A stretch of DNA of 25,000 bases. It comes from Prorocentrum cordatum. Its lineage: Eukaryota; Sar; Dinophyceae; Prorocentrales; Prorocentraceae. Made by a program: the position numbers and the translations under genes. The notes below the pieces were generated by a model. The model was not told where the DNA came from, searched no databases, and saw only the letters and a program-made list of their open reading frames with translations. The stretch covers positions 90,001 through 115,000 of the forward strand of contig CAUYUJ010022523.1 in NCBI GenBank assembly GCA_963575745.1. Reading direction: 5' to 3'. This document shows, in pieces, positions 17,113-25,000 of this stretch (the first letter of the stretch is position 1; every line of letters begins with the position of its first letter).

Positions 17113-18817
17113 ATGCCGAGGAAGGCGCAACCTACCGAGGCTCAGCTTCGCGAGAGGCGCCCGGCCACCATGGCCGAGCAGGTGGCCGGCACCGACACGA
17201 CCTGGACGTACGCTGTGACGGGCACGACGGTACCGGACCACCTCAACAAAGCTCAGCGCGGCTGGGCATGCATGGTCGGCAGCACCATGTTCTGGCTCAA
17301 CAAGCTCGCCGACGAGTTTGGACGCATGATGGTGACGCGCAGATTCTGGCCCACCAACCTGCCGAAGTCGCTCAAGGTTGTGCCCCAGGCCTACTTTACT
17401 TGTTGGCATCCTCCGATCAGCGTCGACTACGGCTGCAATGGATATGGTGCCTGGTGGGTCTGCTCGGACTGTACCATGCGAGTTGGATACCTCGACAGGA
17501 AGCCAGACAAGACGAAGAAGGAGCCAGACGTGACATGCTTGTGCAAGCGCAGGACTGCGGCGTGCTCGCTCTGTGGGCGGGGCTTCGCTCAACAGAAGGG
17601 CGCCGACCCAGAATGGCGAGCTCTGGTGGCCGCTCCAGCGCCGCCGCCCGGCACTCGCGGAGTCACGCCCGCTGGAGTGCCACCGCCTTGGCCAGCCCAG
17701 GCCGAGTCGGGAGCCGCTCAGCAGTGCACCCGAGCGAGCGAGGCCGACCGGGCGGACTGGGTGATGAGCGAGGCGGAGGGCGACCTGCGCCGCAAGAAGC
17801 AGCTTCAACGACAAGAGGCCGCAGCGGCAGCGGCAGCGTCAGGGCCAGCTACTCCGGGAGCCGCGCAGTCGGAAGCCAGAGAACGGCGAGGATCTCTCAG
17901 AGGTGATGCGGATGCTGAGGGACATGAGCGCCAAGCAGGAGGAGCAGCAGCATGCGATCAGCCAGCTGGCGGAGGTGACGTCCGGCCAGATGCACGCGAT
18001 GGCGCTACTCCAGTCCCAGGTGCAGGCCCAGAGCCCGGTCAAGGAGCAGTTCTTGATCAAGGAGCAGCAGTCACAGTCACCGGGACAATCGTCACAGCAG
18101 CCAGAGTCGAAGCAGGAGATGCAGCCAGGCCCAGCGAGACCAATCCCATCGGCGATGGCAGAGCCAGCAATGCCGGGAAAATGGTTCGCCTCAGTGGTTC
18201 TTCCCAGCGGCGGCGGAGGTGCTCCCTCAGTCCTTCCAGGTGGACCGGGCGCTCATGGAGGAGTTCCTCACCACTACATCGGGACGCCAGACGGAGGACA
18301 CCAGACGTCGATAGCTACGACCCCGCATCTTGCAGCGCAGCAGGCTCCACCGCAGGCATCCTTCCAGATGATCACGACCGCGCCGTTGGTTGCAGCCTAC
18401 CCGAACTATGCGGCAGCACCACCTTTGCAGGAGCCGCAGGGACAGACGAAGGGTCACGGCAAGGGACCGGACAACCCGACGGGCCTGATGGACCAGAGGG
18501 GCAACCTGCTGTCTTCTACCACGATCAGCAGCATCGACCTTCCAGGATCGGCCTTGCCTTCACAACAGTTGGCAGCGGCGGCTCCGCAGAAGCGACCTTC
18601 TCACCTTTCGAGGCCCTCTGCCGAGCAAGGAGATCCCTGGAAGGAGTCGCTCGAGGAGAAGCAGGCGCGGGACCAGCGCTGGAAGGACGCGGAGGAGGCG
18701 GCCAAGCGCGACAAGGACCGTCTGGCGCGGGATGGCTGGACGGCAGCGGGGTGGAAGTCGTGGGACGGCTGGAACAGCGGCGACCAGAAGTGGGACAAGG
18801 GCGGCCAGAAGCGGTAG
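17113..18817 (+). pseudogene. Extra gene-like ORF of unknown function carried in the retrotransposon
   Basis: An ATG at 17113 opens a good coding frame (MPRKAQPTEAQLRERRP...). It continues in that frame to about 17880, then one frame over (+1) to a TAG at 18815-18817, about 565 residues in all. Part 1 has a Trp/Cys-rich region with C-W-H, then W-W-V-C-S-D-C, C-L-C and C-S-L-C pairs (17398-17580), likely zinc-binding, followed by an Ala/Pro-rich linker. Part 2 begins with a Gln/Met-rich, coiled-coil-like segment (NGEDLSEVMRMLRDMSAKQ), then a Gln/Pro/Gly-rich disordered region and a Trp-rich basic tail (GWKSWDGWNSGDQKWDKGG). By hand count GC3 is 31/36 and 34/36 codons at the two starts, against 24/36 in the methyltransferase-like region. 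I do not recognise the family. It may be captured host sequence or an accessory ORF of this element lineage. Confidence 0.6.
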
Positions 18818-18879
18818 AGCCGATCTCGAGCGCTGTTCGGAGCGCCCCGGGATCCGACGGAGCCAGTACCAGGACAGGG

Positions 18880-19790
18880 GGCGCCAATCTCTGCAGTCTC
18901 TTCGAGGTAGCCTCTGAAAGATGTCAGGCCTTTCAGGACCACTTCGATATCGAATGGAAAGGGGAAGAAAACGGAAAGGTTCGATTCGTGTGTCCAGAGC
19001 TCGATGACGCCATCTTCCACGATCCCTTTTCCGACGAATCAGAAGTTATGATGACCCGACGTCAAAAGAAAGACATGCTTAGAGATTCCGGCATCTCCGA
19101 ACGATATAAGCTCACTAAGTGTTTTAGGACCCACTTGCGGAATCGGGCCTTCATGGAGGTCTTTTCTCCTCCGCGGGTGGCGCGGTTTGCTCAGCACGCG
19201 GGGATTTCCTGTCTAGGCAGCTTTGATAAGGAGGGGGGCTGGGATTTCACTAGGAAGGGGGATCGAGACAAGTTTGAAGTCTTGGTGAGGAAGAAGAAGC
19301 CCTGGATGGTCCTCCTGGAACCTCCTTGTGGCCCATTTTCGATATCCAGGAACGCATATGCTCATCGGGAGATAACCGAAGCGCAGCGGCAGAAGGATGC
19401 CGAAGCACTGCTTCTCCTAGGTTATGCCATGGAGATCGCTATGATCCAGGTCGAAGGCGGCCGCAAGTTCGCTTTTGAGCACCCCTCAGGTGCATCCTCC
19501 TGGTCGACCCAGGCCGTTCAGCACATTTTGGGACTGGAGGGGGTAGAACACACCAATATAGATATGTGTTACTTCGGTCTCAGTGTCGACAAGAGCGGGG
19601 AGTTGTCTCGGAAGCCGACCCGTTTGATGTCTAACTGCCCCAGGTTCCTGGATCGTTTCTCCTCCGCCAAGTGTTCCGGGGATCACGTGCACGCTCAGTT
19701 GATCGGGGGAGGAATGACATCGAAAGCTCGCGTTTATCCGCCAAAGTTCGCGAGGGCCCTGGCCGAGGCTATCAGGTCTAGCGTGGAAGA
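18880..19790 (+). CDS. Pol segment with C5-cytosine-methyltransferase-like domain
   Basis: Frame 1, in the same uninterrupted frame as the N-terminal half of integrase downstream. The domain starts near 19130 with NRAFMEVFSPPRVARFAQHA (motif I-like, where methyltransferases have a D/E-x-F-x-G-x-G loop). It continues with WMVLLEPPCGPFSISR, the PPC at 19321-19329 matching motif IV (PPCxxFS) with the catalytic Cys. Then comes KFAFEHPSGASSW at 19465-19503, where motif VI would be E-N-V, and finally RKPTRLMSNCP near 19615, placed like motif VIII. The glycine loop and ENV are altered, so activity is doubtful. The exact 5' limit is unclear. The location between protease and integrase suggests a pol-processed accessory enzyme or a structural remnant. 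Confidence 0.65.
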
Positions 19791-20390
19791 TACTCACCCG
19801 GGCCCCACCTCCGAGGAGGTCAGAGTGGTCAGAAGGCCACAGTACCAGCTCCTTGTTGAGCCGCCAGGGGGGTTATGTTTTCCTACGGGGACTGGGGAGG
19901 CTTCCAGCCCTACCGAGGCGGCAGCCGGAGGGAGCGAGGACGCCCGCCCTGACGACGAACAGGGCGAGGAAGCGGAAGCCGAGGAAGGTCCGGGGCCCGA
20001 AGACGAGAAATTCGTCATCACAGCCACGGTGAAGCGTATGATACACAAAGTTCATGTGAATCTAGCTCACCCCCACAAAGACGTCTTTCTTAAAATACTC
20101 AAGGCGGCCCAGGCGAAGCCAGAGGTTTTGCGATGCGTCCGGGATGAGTTCACATGCGGGGACTGCCAGGCCCATTCCAGGACGGCCGCTAGTCGGCCAG
20201 CCGCGGTCCCGAAGACGTTTGAGTTTAACAAAATCATCGCTCTCGACACGTTTTACCTCGCGTTCAAGGGCCAACAGCTGGCCTTTCTCAATGTTATATG
20301 TCACGGGACAAACTTTCAGGTTGTGGAGCTCTACGACGGCACGGCTCTCGGCGCTTGGCAAGCGTTCATGCGTGCCTGGGTAAGACCTTT
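19791..20390 (+). CDS. Integrase N-terminal half (zinc domain and first catalytic Asp)
   Basis: After an acidic, disordered linker (about 19880-20010) comes the HHCC zinc domain: histidines in HKVHVNLAHPH (20047-20080) and the pair CGDC (20155-20166). The catalytic core begins with KIIALDTFYLAFKG, first catalytic Asp codon at 20245. The frame then leaves the integrase near 20375-20397: the second Asp lies one frame earlier. One missing base would explain it, as would an assembly error. The enzyme would insert element cDNA into the genome. Confidence 0.85.
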
Positions 20391-21104
20391 CGGCCGCCAG
20401 TGTTCGCCATCACAGATGGCGGCCCCGAGTTCAAGGGGCAATTCGAGAGGGGAGTGGAACATTTAGGGATATTTCACCATATCACGGACTCTGAGAGTCC
20501 CTGGCAGAACGGCAGGGCAGAAAGGCACGGAGGATGGGTGAAAGAAATTCTGCTCAAAGCCTCCGAGACGACCCTCGTCGCCACGGCGCCGGAACTCGAA
20601 ACGCTGGTTCACGAGGTCACCGCGGCCAAGAACAGATACCTGCATCGGGGGGGCTTTACTCCCTATCAACTCGTTTTCGGGATAAACCCCAGGATTCCCA
20701 ACGATATTTTGGCCGACGATCCGATTCAGGTCGTTGGAGTCGAGGATCTATCTCCCGGGTCCTGGGACCGAGACACCGCGTCAGCGGAGTTTGCGAGGCG
20801 AGATGCCATTCGCCGGCGTGTTCGCAAGGAGCTGTTTGAAAGTTCCAGTTTAAAGAAGCTGGCCAGCGCTGTCAAGGCGCCCACCCATCGGGATAAGCAT
20901 TTTGTGCCTGGGCAGTGGGTCTACGTATGGCGCAGAGCGCCAAAGGGGGGACAAAAGACCTACGCCTTACAGAAGGATAGGTGGGTTGGGCCAGGGCTCG
21001 TCGTGATTCAAAACGGTGGAACCATATGGGTCGCGATGCGATCGAGGCTCTGGAAATGCTCATCGGAGCAAGTCAGGCCGGCGAACACGGGAGAATCCAG
21101 GGGG
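20390..21104 (+). CDS. Integrase C-terminal half (second Asp, Glu and C-terminal domain)
   Basis: In frame 0 the core continues with VFAITDGGPEFKGQF (Asp codon 20415) and SPWQNGRAERHGGW (Glu codon 20520), giving 34 residues between D and E, the classical DD35E spacing. It goes on through NRYLHRGGFTPYQLVFG and a C-terminal segment with WVYVWRRAPKGG, DRWVGPGLVVIQ and IWVAMRSRLWKCSSEQVRPA, typical of copia integrase ends. Near 21101-21107, at a run of seven Gs, the sensible reading moves -1 into the next frame. Confidence 0.88.
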
Positions 21105-22870
21105 GGAAAGTTATGGCGGATCCCGCCATTCAACAGCTTCTCAGAGAGGCCCAGGTCAGTGGTCACCGAGCGGGAACCAACGTGGCCTCCGAAGGCCCTC
21201 CTCCTCCGGAAGCTTGGGACCTGGGGGGGCCCATGGAAGACGGTCCCGGAGCTGACGTTCCTGATCTAGAGAGGGACTCAGGGGCGGCCGCCGGAGAATC
21301 GCTCGAGCGATCACCTCAACCGCCTCCTGGAACGGAAGAGGACCCCCGAGTAGGCAGAGCGGGACGAGAGGGTCCGGCTCTCGAGGCTCCTCCGGGACTC
21401 TCTCCCATTCCGGAGGGAGAAGAAGTGGCTCCCTCGGACGACACCAGGGATCCTGGGCCAGGGGGAGGTCAAATGTCCAGAGAAGTCTCCTCTGGTCCAG
21501 CTAACTCCGGGGTTCTGTCTCGATCTGAGTCAAGGGACTCTCTTGCACCGTCAGGCGCCGTGTCCCGCACCGCGTCGGAGAGGGACGGCGCCGCGGGCAG
21601 GAGCACGCGACGAAGGCCCCCTCCTCCACCACAGGGAGAGAAGAGAGGGCGCGTCACAGAGCCGGGGGCCGCTCCCTCCGGAGAGTTGCCCGAGCCGTCT
21701 AGTGGCGCTATCGACACGGCTCCACCCATCAATCCTCGGAGATTGAGCATAGCCGATACAGCGAGCCAACATCGTAATGCCGATTCAGACCCCGGTCGGA
21801 TCTTGCGCGAGATGCAGGAAGCTGTGAGGCACAATCGACAGTTAGACGGGTATAGACTGTCCAGGCTCACTCCAGGAGAGGCTTTCCGGGGGACTCCAGC
21901 AGGTAGAGTTCAGCAGCAGGTCTCGGAGTTAGAATCGGTGCCACAGCATCCTCGTGCCAGATCTCGCTCATCAGGCCCTCCCTCGAGCACTGCTCTTGTG
22001 GATACCTTTGTTGCTTCAGGACCCGAGGAGGCCACTGCCGTGGCTGACGCGTTCTTTGAGGCTTGCTCCAGCAGCGGTCCGGGTCCTGGAGCCGTTTTTC
22101 AAGGCCTGGATCAAAGACTCCAGGAGGAGGGCTGGAGCGGATCCTGGATCACCTACTCCAATGGCAATGCCGATGTGGAGATAGTCCCCCACGAGTCTGG
22201 CGATTGTTCCCTCTCGCTTTTGACCAACCGGGGAGCCGAGGTCCACTACAAAAATCTGAACCCCGAGGAAAAGAAAGAGTTCGACGTTTCGGACTCGGCC
22301 GAGTGGAAGGCCATAGCTGAGGGGACTAGTGCCGTCATCGTCCATCCTCCGGACAAGGCGAAAGAGCTTAGGAGGCTCTTCCCGAGTCGAATCGTGTCCA
22401 GCCGCATGGTGAGAAGGTGGAAACCACCAGAGGGGACGTTTGCTAAACCTAAGGCTAAATCTAGGTGGTGTGTTCGTGGGCACCAAGATGAGGACACGTG
22501 CGAGCTCCAGGTTTACGCCCCAACCCCCTGCATGGAAGCTCTTATGCTGTTTCCGGTGGTGGCGCTCATGTATAAGTTGACGATATACATTGGCGATATC
22601 AAAAACGCGTTTTGCCAGTCTGAGCCCTTGAAGAGGGCTCGCGGTCGGGTTTTCGTCGAACCATGTGACGGGGTGCCAGTGCCACCAGGATCTCTCATTG
22701 AGCTCATAGCCCCAGTTTACGGGCTTGATGATGCCCCGTTAGCCTTTCACCGCACCGCAGCTAACTTCATGCACACTCAGGGCTTCGAGCGGACCAAGTT
22801 AGAGCCCTGCTGGTTTGCGAAGCGCTCCGACCGCGGGCTGGAGGCCCAAGTGCTCGTCGAAGTCGACGAC
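21105..22870 (+). CDS. Linker and reverse transcriptase fingers-palm, to the VDD motif
   Basis: This frame (2) opens with GGKVMADPAIQQLLREAQ, then about 250 residues of Pro/Glu/Ser/Gly-rich spacer. RT (RVT_2, copia type) begins near 22380 with SRMVRRWKP and KSRWCVRGHQDEDT, then YIGDIKNAFCQSEP (catalytic Asp codon 22595), VYGLDDAPLAFHRTAANFM, and ends with QVLVEVDD (catalytic Asps 22865 and 22868). Immediately after VDD the frame becomes nonsense while good sequence continues -1, so one base is missing at about 22870. All three catalytic aspartates are present. RT makes the cDNA in the particle. Confidence 0.88.
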
Positions 22871-24000
22871 TGTTCAAGCCCGGGTCAGAAGATCAGTACA
22901 TCAAGCCCTTCAAGTCAAGGTTTACTTTCGGGAAGATGCGTCTACTGGACGCGGAAGGGGTGGAGTACATCGGGAGGAGATTGAGGTTAGACGGGGGTCG
23001 TATTCTGGTGGATCAAGAAAAATACATTTTAGAGCAACTCCAGAAGATCCCTCTGGCCCGCGGCAGGAAAGGAGACCACGGGGCCCCTCTGCTAGGAGGC
23101 GAAGTAGCAGCCTTTAGGTCCCTTGTCTATAAGCTGCAGTGGGTAGGTCGCGAGACCAGGGCGGAGGCCGCCGGCACGGCTTCCATATTAGCCACGAAGG
23201 TCAACCGCCCTTGCGTTCGCGACTTGCTCGATGCCAACAAGATGGTGGATCATCTCCGCTCGACGGCCTCGCTTCCCGTCATCGTGTGGCGTTTCAAGCC
23301 GGACGGATTCGTCCTGGCGACTGCCAGCGATTGCGGTGGAGTGGGGGCGGAGGACAAAGATGGTCTGCAACATCCTCAGGAGGCGTGGCAGATATATGTT
23401 GCCGACAATTCCCTGGCCCACGGGTCCCGGGCCCGCGTCGCTCCGATTGCGTGGAGGTCTGGGAAAGTCAGGCGACAGGTATCTTCCACCCTCGCTGGGG
23501 AGACCCTTTCATTGTCCAGCGCTCTAGGAGAGGCCGAGTGGCTTCAAATATTGTTGCTGGACGTAGTTCGAGGAAACGTGGTCCACGAAAGGTGGAGAGA
23601 GCACATAGGTCCTTTCGTCGCCATCATAAAGGACGAGTGCCAGGTTCTTGGGGAGCCACAGTCCGGGAACCTGAGCGTGGTCGACGCAAAGGGTATATAC
23701 GACACGCTCTCAAAGCTCACGGCGGGGTCCAAGTCGGACCGGCGGGCAGCCATAGACTTAGCGGTGGTCAGGGCATCTATGGAGAAAATCGGAAGCGCGA
23801 TCCGGTGGATGCCGCATCCACTGACGCCTGTAGATTGCATGACCAAATCGGATCTAGCCAAGACTAATGCCGCTCAGTTGACTATGCTCAAGTCAGGCAT
23901 GCTCCGTCTTTCGGCGGAGGAATCCGCTATCCAGGAAAGAAAGGAGGACCCCAGGACCAAGGGGCGTTCCAGAGCCGAATCGAGGCGACAGCTCCAGTAG
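22870..24000 (+). CDS. Reverse transcriptase C-terminal part and RNase H
   Basis: Directly after the frame change the sequence reads LFKPGSEDQYIKPFKSRFTF, followed by YIGRRLRLDGGRILVDQEKY, the usual copia RT region after the palm, then VYKLQWVGRETRAEAAG. RNase H carries its acidic set: ATASDCGG (Asp 23329), LAGETLSLSSAL (Glu 23500), LSVVDAKGIYDTL (Asp 23683) and TPVDCMTKSDLA (Asp 23833). The frame ends in a basic tail and TAG at 23998-24000. The domain removes RNA from the RNA-DNA hybrid. All catalytic residues are intact. Confidence 0.9.
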   Translation: MFKPGSEDQYIKPFKSRFTFGKMRLLDAEGVEYIGRRLRLDGGRILVDQEKYILEQLQKIPLARGRKGDHGAPLLGGEVAAFRSLVYKLQWVGRETRAEAAGTASILATKVNRPCVRDLLDANKMVDHLRSTASLPVIVWRFKPDGFVLATASDCGGVGAEDKDGLQHPQEAWQIYVADNSLAHGSRARVAPIAWRSGKVRRQVSSTLAGETLSLSSALGEAEWLQILLLDVVRGNVVHERWREHIGPFVAIIKDECQVLGEPQSGNLSVVDAKGIYDTLSKLTAGSKSDRRAAIDLAVVRASMEKIGSAIRWMPHPLTPVDCMTKSDLAKTNAAQLTMLKSGMLRLSAEESAIQERKEDPRTKGRSRAESRRQLQ

Positions 24001-24350
24001 GCTTCCCCACGGTGCGCTGTCTCCTCCCACCTTTTTGCTCTGGGCACCCCCCGAGGCGCAGCCGACAAGGGCTCCATGGCGCGATCAGCGCTAGAGGAGC
24101 TCTTTCAATTTTGCCTCTGCGTCCGACTCTCGCAGCGCCGGCGACTGCCTTTTCTAGGAACGCCATCTGGCCAGAGAGGAGCGACCTCGCGCTCCAAGTA
24201 CGCTGTTGTTGCCGGTGCAAGAGAGAGTTGCCACGGGTACGAGGACGGAGTCCCTTGTGCCACGTCGTGTTTCACTAGTTTCAGATGACCCTCCAGGCAG
24301 AGTGGATGGTCTGGTCCTCATCACTTCAAGCTCACTGTTTTTCGGGGCAC
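24001..24350 (+). other. 3' untranslated region of the retrotransposon
   Basis: Noncoding stretch between the pol stop and the right LTR. Short frames are present but show no domain. The bases just before the LTR (TTTTTCGGGGCAC) are not purine-rich enough for a standard polypurine tract, so the plus-strand primer is unidentified. Confidence 0.7.
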
Positions 24351-24641
24351 TGTGCGTTTGAGTGCCTCTGGCGTATGACTTTGGTGAGTTCACAAAGTCC
24401 TTGAGCTTGAGAGTGTTTACAGGTGAGGGGACCGGACCATGACCACTTTGGCTCAAGTCCTTTCTCTCTTCACTAAGCCCGATCCGACCCATTCCCATAC
24501 CCTTCCCATCATCCTCTCATCCCTTTCTGTATATACCTGAAGGGTCACCGTGCTCATAGACGGACGCCTGGGGGTTGCCGAGTCAGGGTTTAGCCAGGAA
24601 AGAGCACCATACACTTCGTCAACGTCATCGTCCAGGGAACA
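24351..24641 (+). repeat. Right LTR (3' LTR)
   Basis: Same length as the left LTR with 2 mismatches in 291. It begins TGTGCG and ends GGGAACA, followed by CAAA, the same four bases that precede the left LTR. It carries the second copy of the spliced-leader-like segment. Confidence 0.97.
24436..24457 (+). promoter_or_regulatory. Spliced-leader-like segment in right LTR
   Basis: Exact copy of 14181-14202 at the same offset within the LTR, followed by the same pyrimidine tract ending in TAAG. Confidence 0.72.
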
Positions 24642-25000
24642 CAAAACGGGTGCGGCGGTGCCATGCGAACGCAACCGCTTGGGCCTTCGGTGAAGCTCCT
24701 TACGGGGCCGCGAAACGCGTGAGGGGTGTGCCGAAATTGGCGCGGTGGCGCCATGCCAACGCAGCCCTTGGAACCTTCGGTAGAGCTCTCTATGGGGCCA
24801 CCAAGCGTGTGAGGGGTACGCCGAAACCGAGCGCTGCCACTGGAGCCTTCGGTAGGGCTCCGGTGGGGCCGCGAACCGTGTGAGGGGTGTACCGACATGG
24901 GTGCGGGGTATGCCGAAATGGGCGCAGCGGTGCCACGCGAACGTTGCCATTGAGGCCTCCAGTGGAGCCCCTTCTGGGGCCGCGAAGCGTGTGAGGGTGT
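24642..25000. repeat. Degenerate ~90-bp tandem array, right half
   Basis: The array resumes directly after the LTR in mid-unit (CAAAACGGGTGCGGCGGTG). The CCTTCGG/CCTCC block falls at 24684, 24773, 24846 and 24956. Units match those at 13121-14095 in order and orientation, so the two halves were contiguous before the insertion. The array runs off the end of the window. Confidence 0.85.

Larger units (their letters stand above)
14096..24641 (+). mobile_element. Ty1/copia-type LTR retrotransposon, nearly full length but frame-disrupted
   Basis: This 10,546-bp element is bounded by 291-bp direct LTRs starting TGTGCG and ending GGGAACA (TG...CA). It contains Gag, CCHC knuckle, aspartic protease, a methyltransferase-like domain, integrase, reverse transcriptase and RNase H on the plus strand. 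Integrase lies upstream of RT, the defining copia order. The flanks share CAAA (14092-14095 and 24642-24645), a 4-bp target duplication; at 5 bp there is one mismatch (CCAAA/CAAAA). It is about twice the usual copia length because of spacers and an extra ORF at 17113-18817. At least one stop codon and several frame changes break the polyprotein. I found no convincing polypurine tract directly before the right LTR. Confidence 0.95.

Noticed and set aside
21098-21110. Programmed -1 frameshift at G_GGG_GGA
   Set aside because: The phase fits, but two other -1 shifts in the same pol have no slippery site, and a G7 homopolymer is a common place for mutation or sequencing error. Kept as a possibility within a finding, not as a feature.
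24300-24350. Polypurine tract before the right LTR
   Set aside because: The bases adjoining the LTR are T- and C-rich (TTTTTCGGGGCAC). The nearest purine-rich stretch is over 80 bp away, so no call was made.
1-25000. tRNA, rRNA, CRISPR arrays and bacterial-type operons
   Set aside because: I looked for conserved tRNA/rRNA landmarks and for regularly spaced short repeats and found none. The tandem arrays have degenerate units without unique spacers.

Overview
The window looks like nuclear DNA of a dinoflagellate. It is GC-rich and crowded with simple repeats, and I see no convincing host gene outside a mobile element. The strongest marker is a 22-nt stretch in both LTRs of that element that matches the dinoflagellate spliced leader at 18 of 22 positions, including its last 11 bases (TTTGGCTCAAG). 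The GC level would fit a genus such as Prorocentrum better than the AT-richer Symbiodiniaceae, but that is only a guess.

Positions 1-13120 are accessory, apparently intergenic DNA. They hold microsatellites (TA, GTC, TCC, CT, GAG, GAT/GTT), tandem minisatellites, short direct duplications (139, 135 and 177 bp periods), several fold-back or MITE-like elements and two dispersed repeat families with two copies each. One fold-back has a 26-bp inverted repeat enclosing a G-rich minisatellite. Long open frames here are products of GC bias and simple repeats and are not called as genes.

Positions 13121-14095 and 24642-25000 are two halves of one degenerate array of roughly 90-bp units. The array is interrupted by a 10,546-bp Ty1/copia LTR retrotransposon (14096-24641) with 291-bp LTRs that differ at two positions and a likely 4-bp target duplication (CAAA). 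Its order is LTR, tRNA-iMet-type primer site, Gag with tryptophan heptads and a CCHC knuckle, retropepsin, an unexplained stretch, an extra gene-like ORF, a domain resembling a C5-cytosine methyltransferase, integrase (HHCC, DD35E), reverse transcriptase, RNase H, LTR. The integrase-before-RT order identifies copia/Pseudoviridae type.

The element is broken as sequenced: an in-frame TAG in gag, unexplained frame changes before the methyltransferase-like domain, and three separate -1 shifts in integrase, the linker before RT, and directly after the RT VDD. The nearly identical LTRs mean that it inserted recently, that it was already defective and moved in trans, or that some shifts are assembly errors.

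The most unusual parts are the spliced-leader-like segment in the LTRs, followed at once by a pyrimidine tract and AG (a trans-splice acceptor-like arrangement), and the roughly 1.7-kb passenger ORF at 17113-18817. That ORF has higher GC3 than the pol region and a TTGGCTCAAG spliced-leader-like end 80 nt upstream of its ATG. Together these suggest a retroelement that uses or has recycled spliced-leader mRNA and may carry captured or accessory coding sequence.
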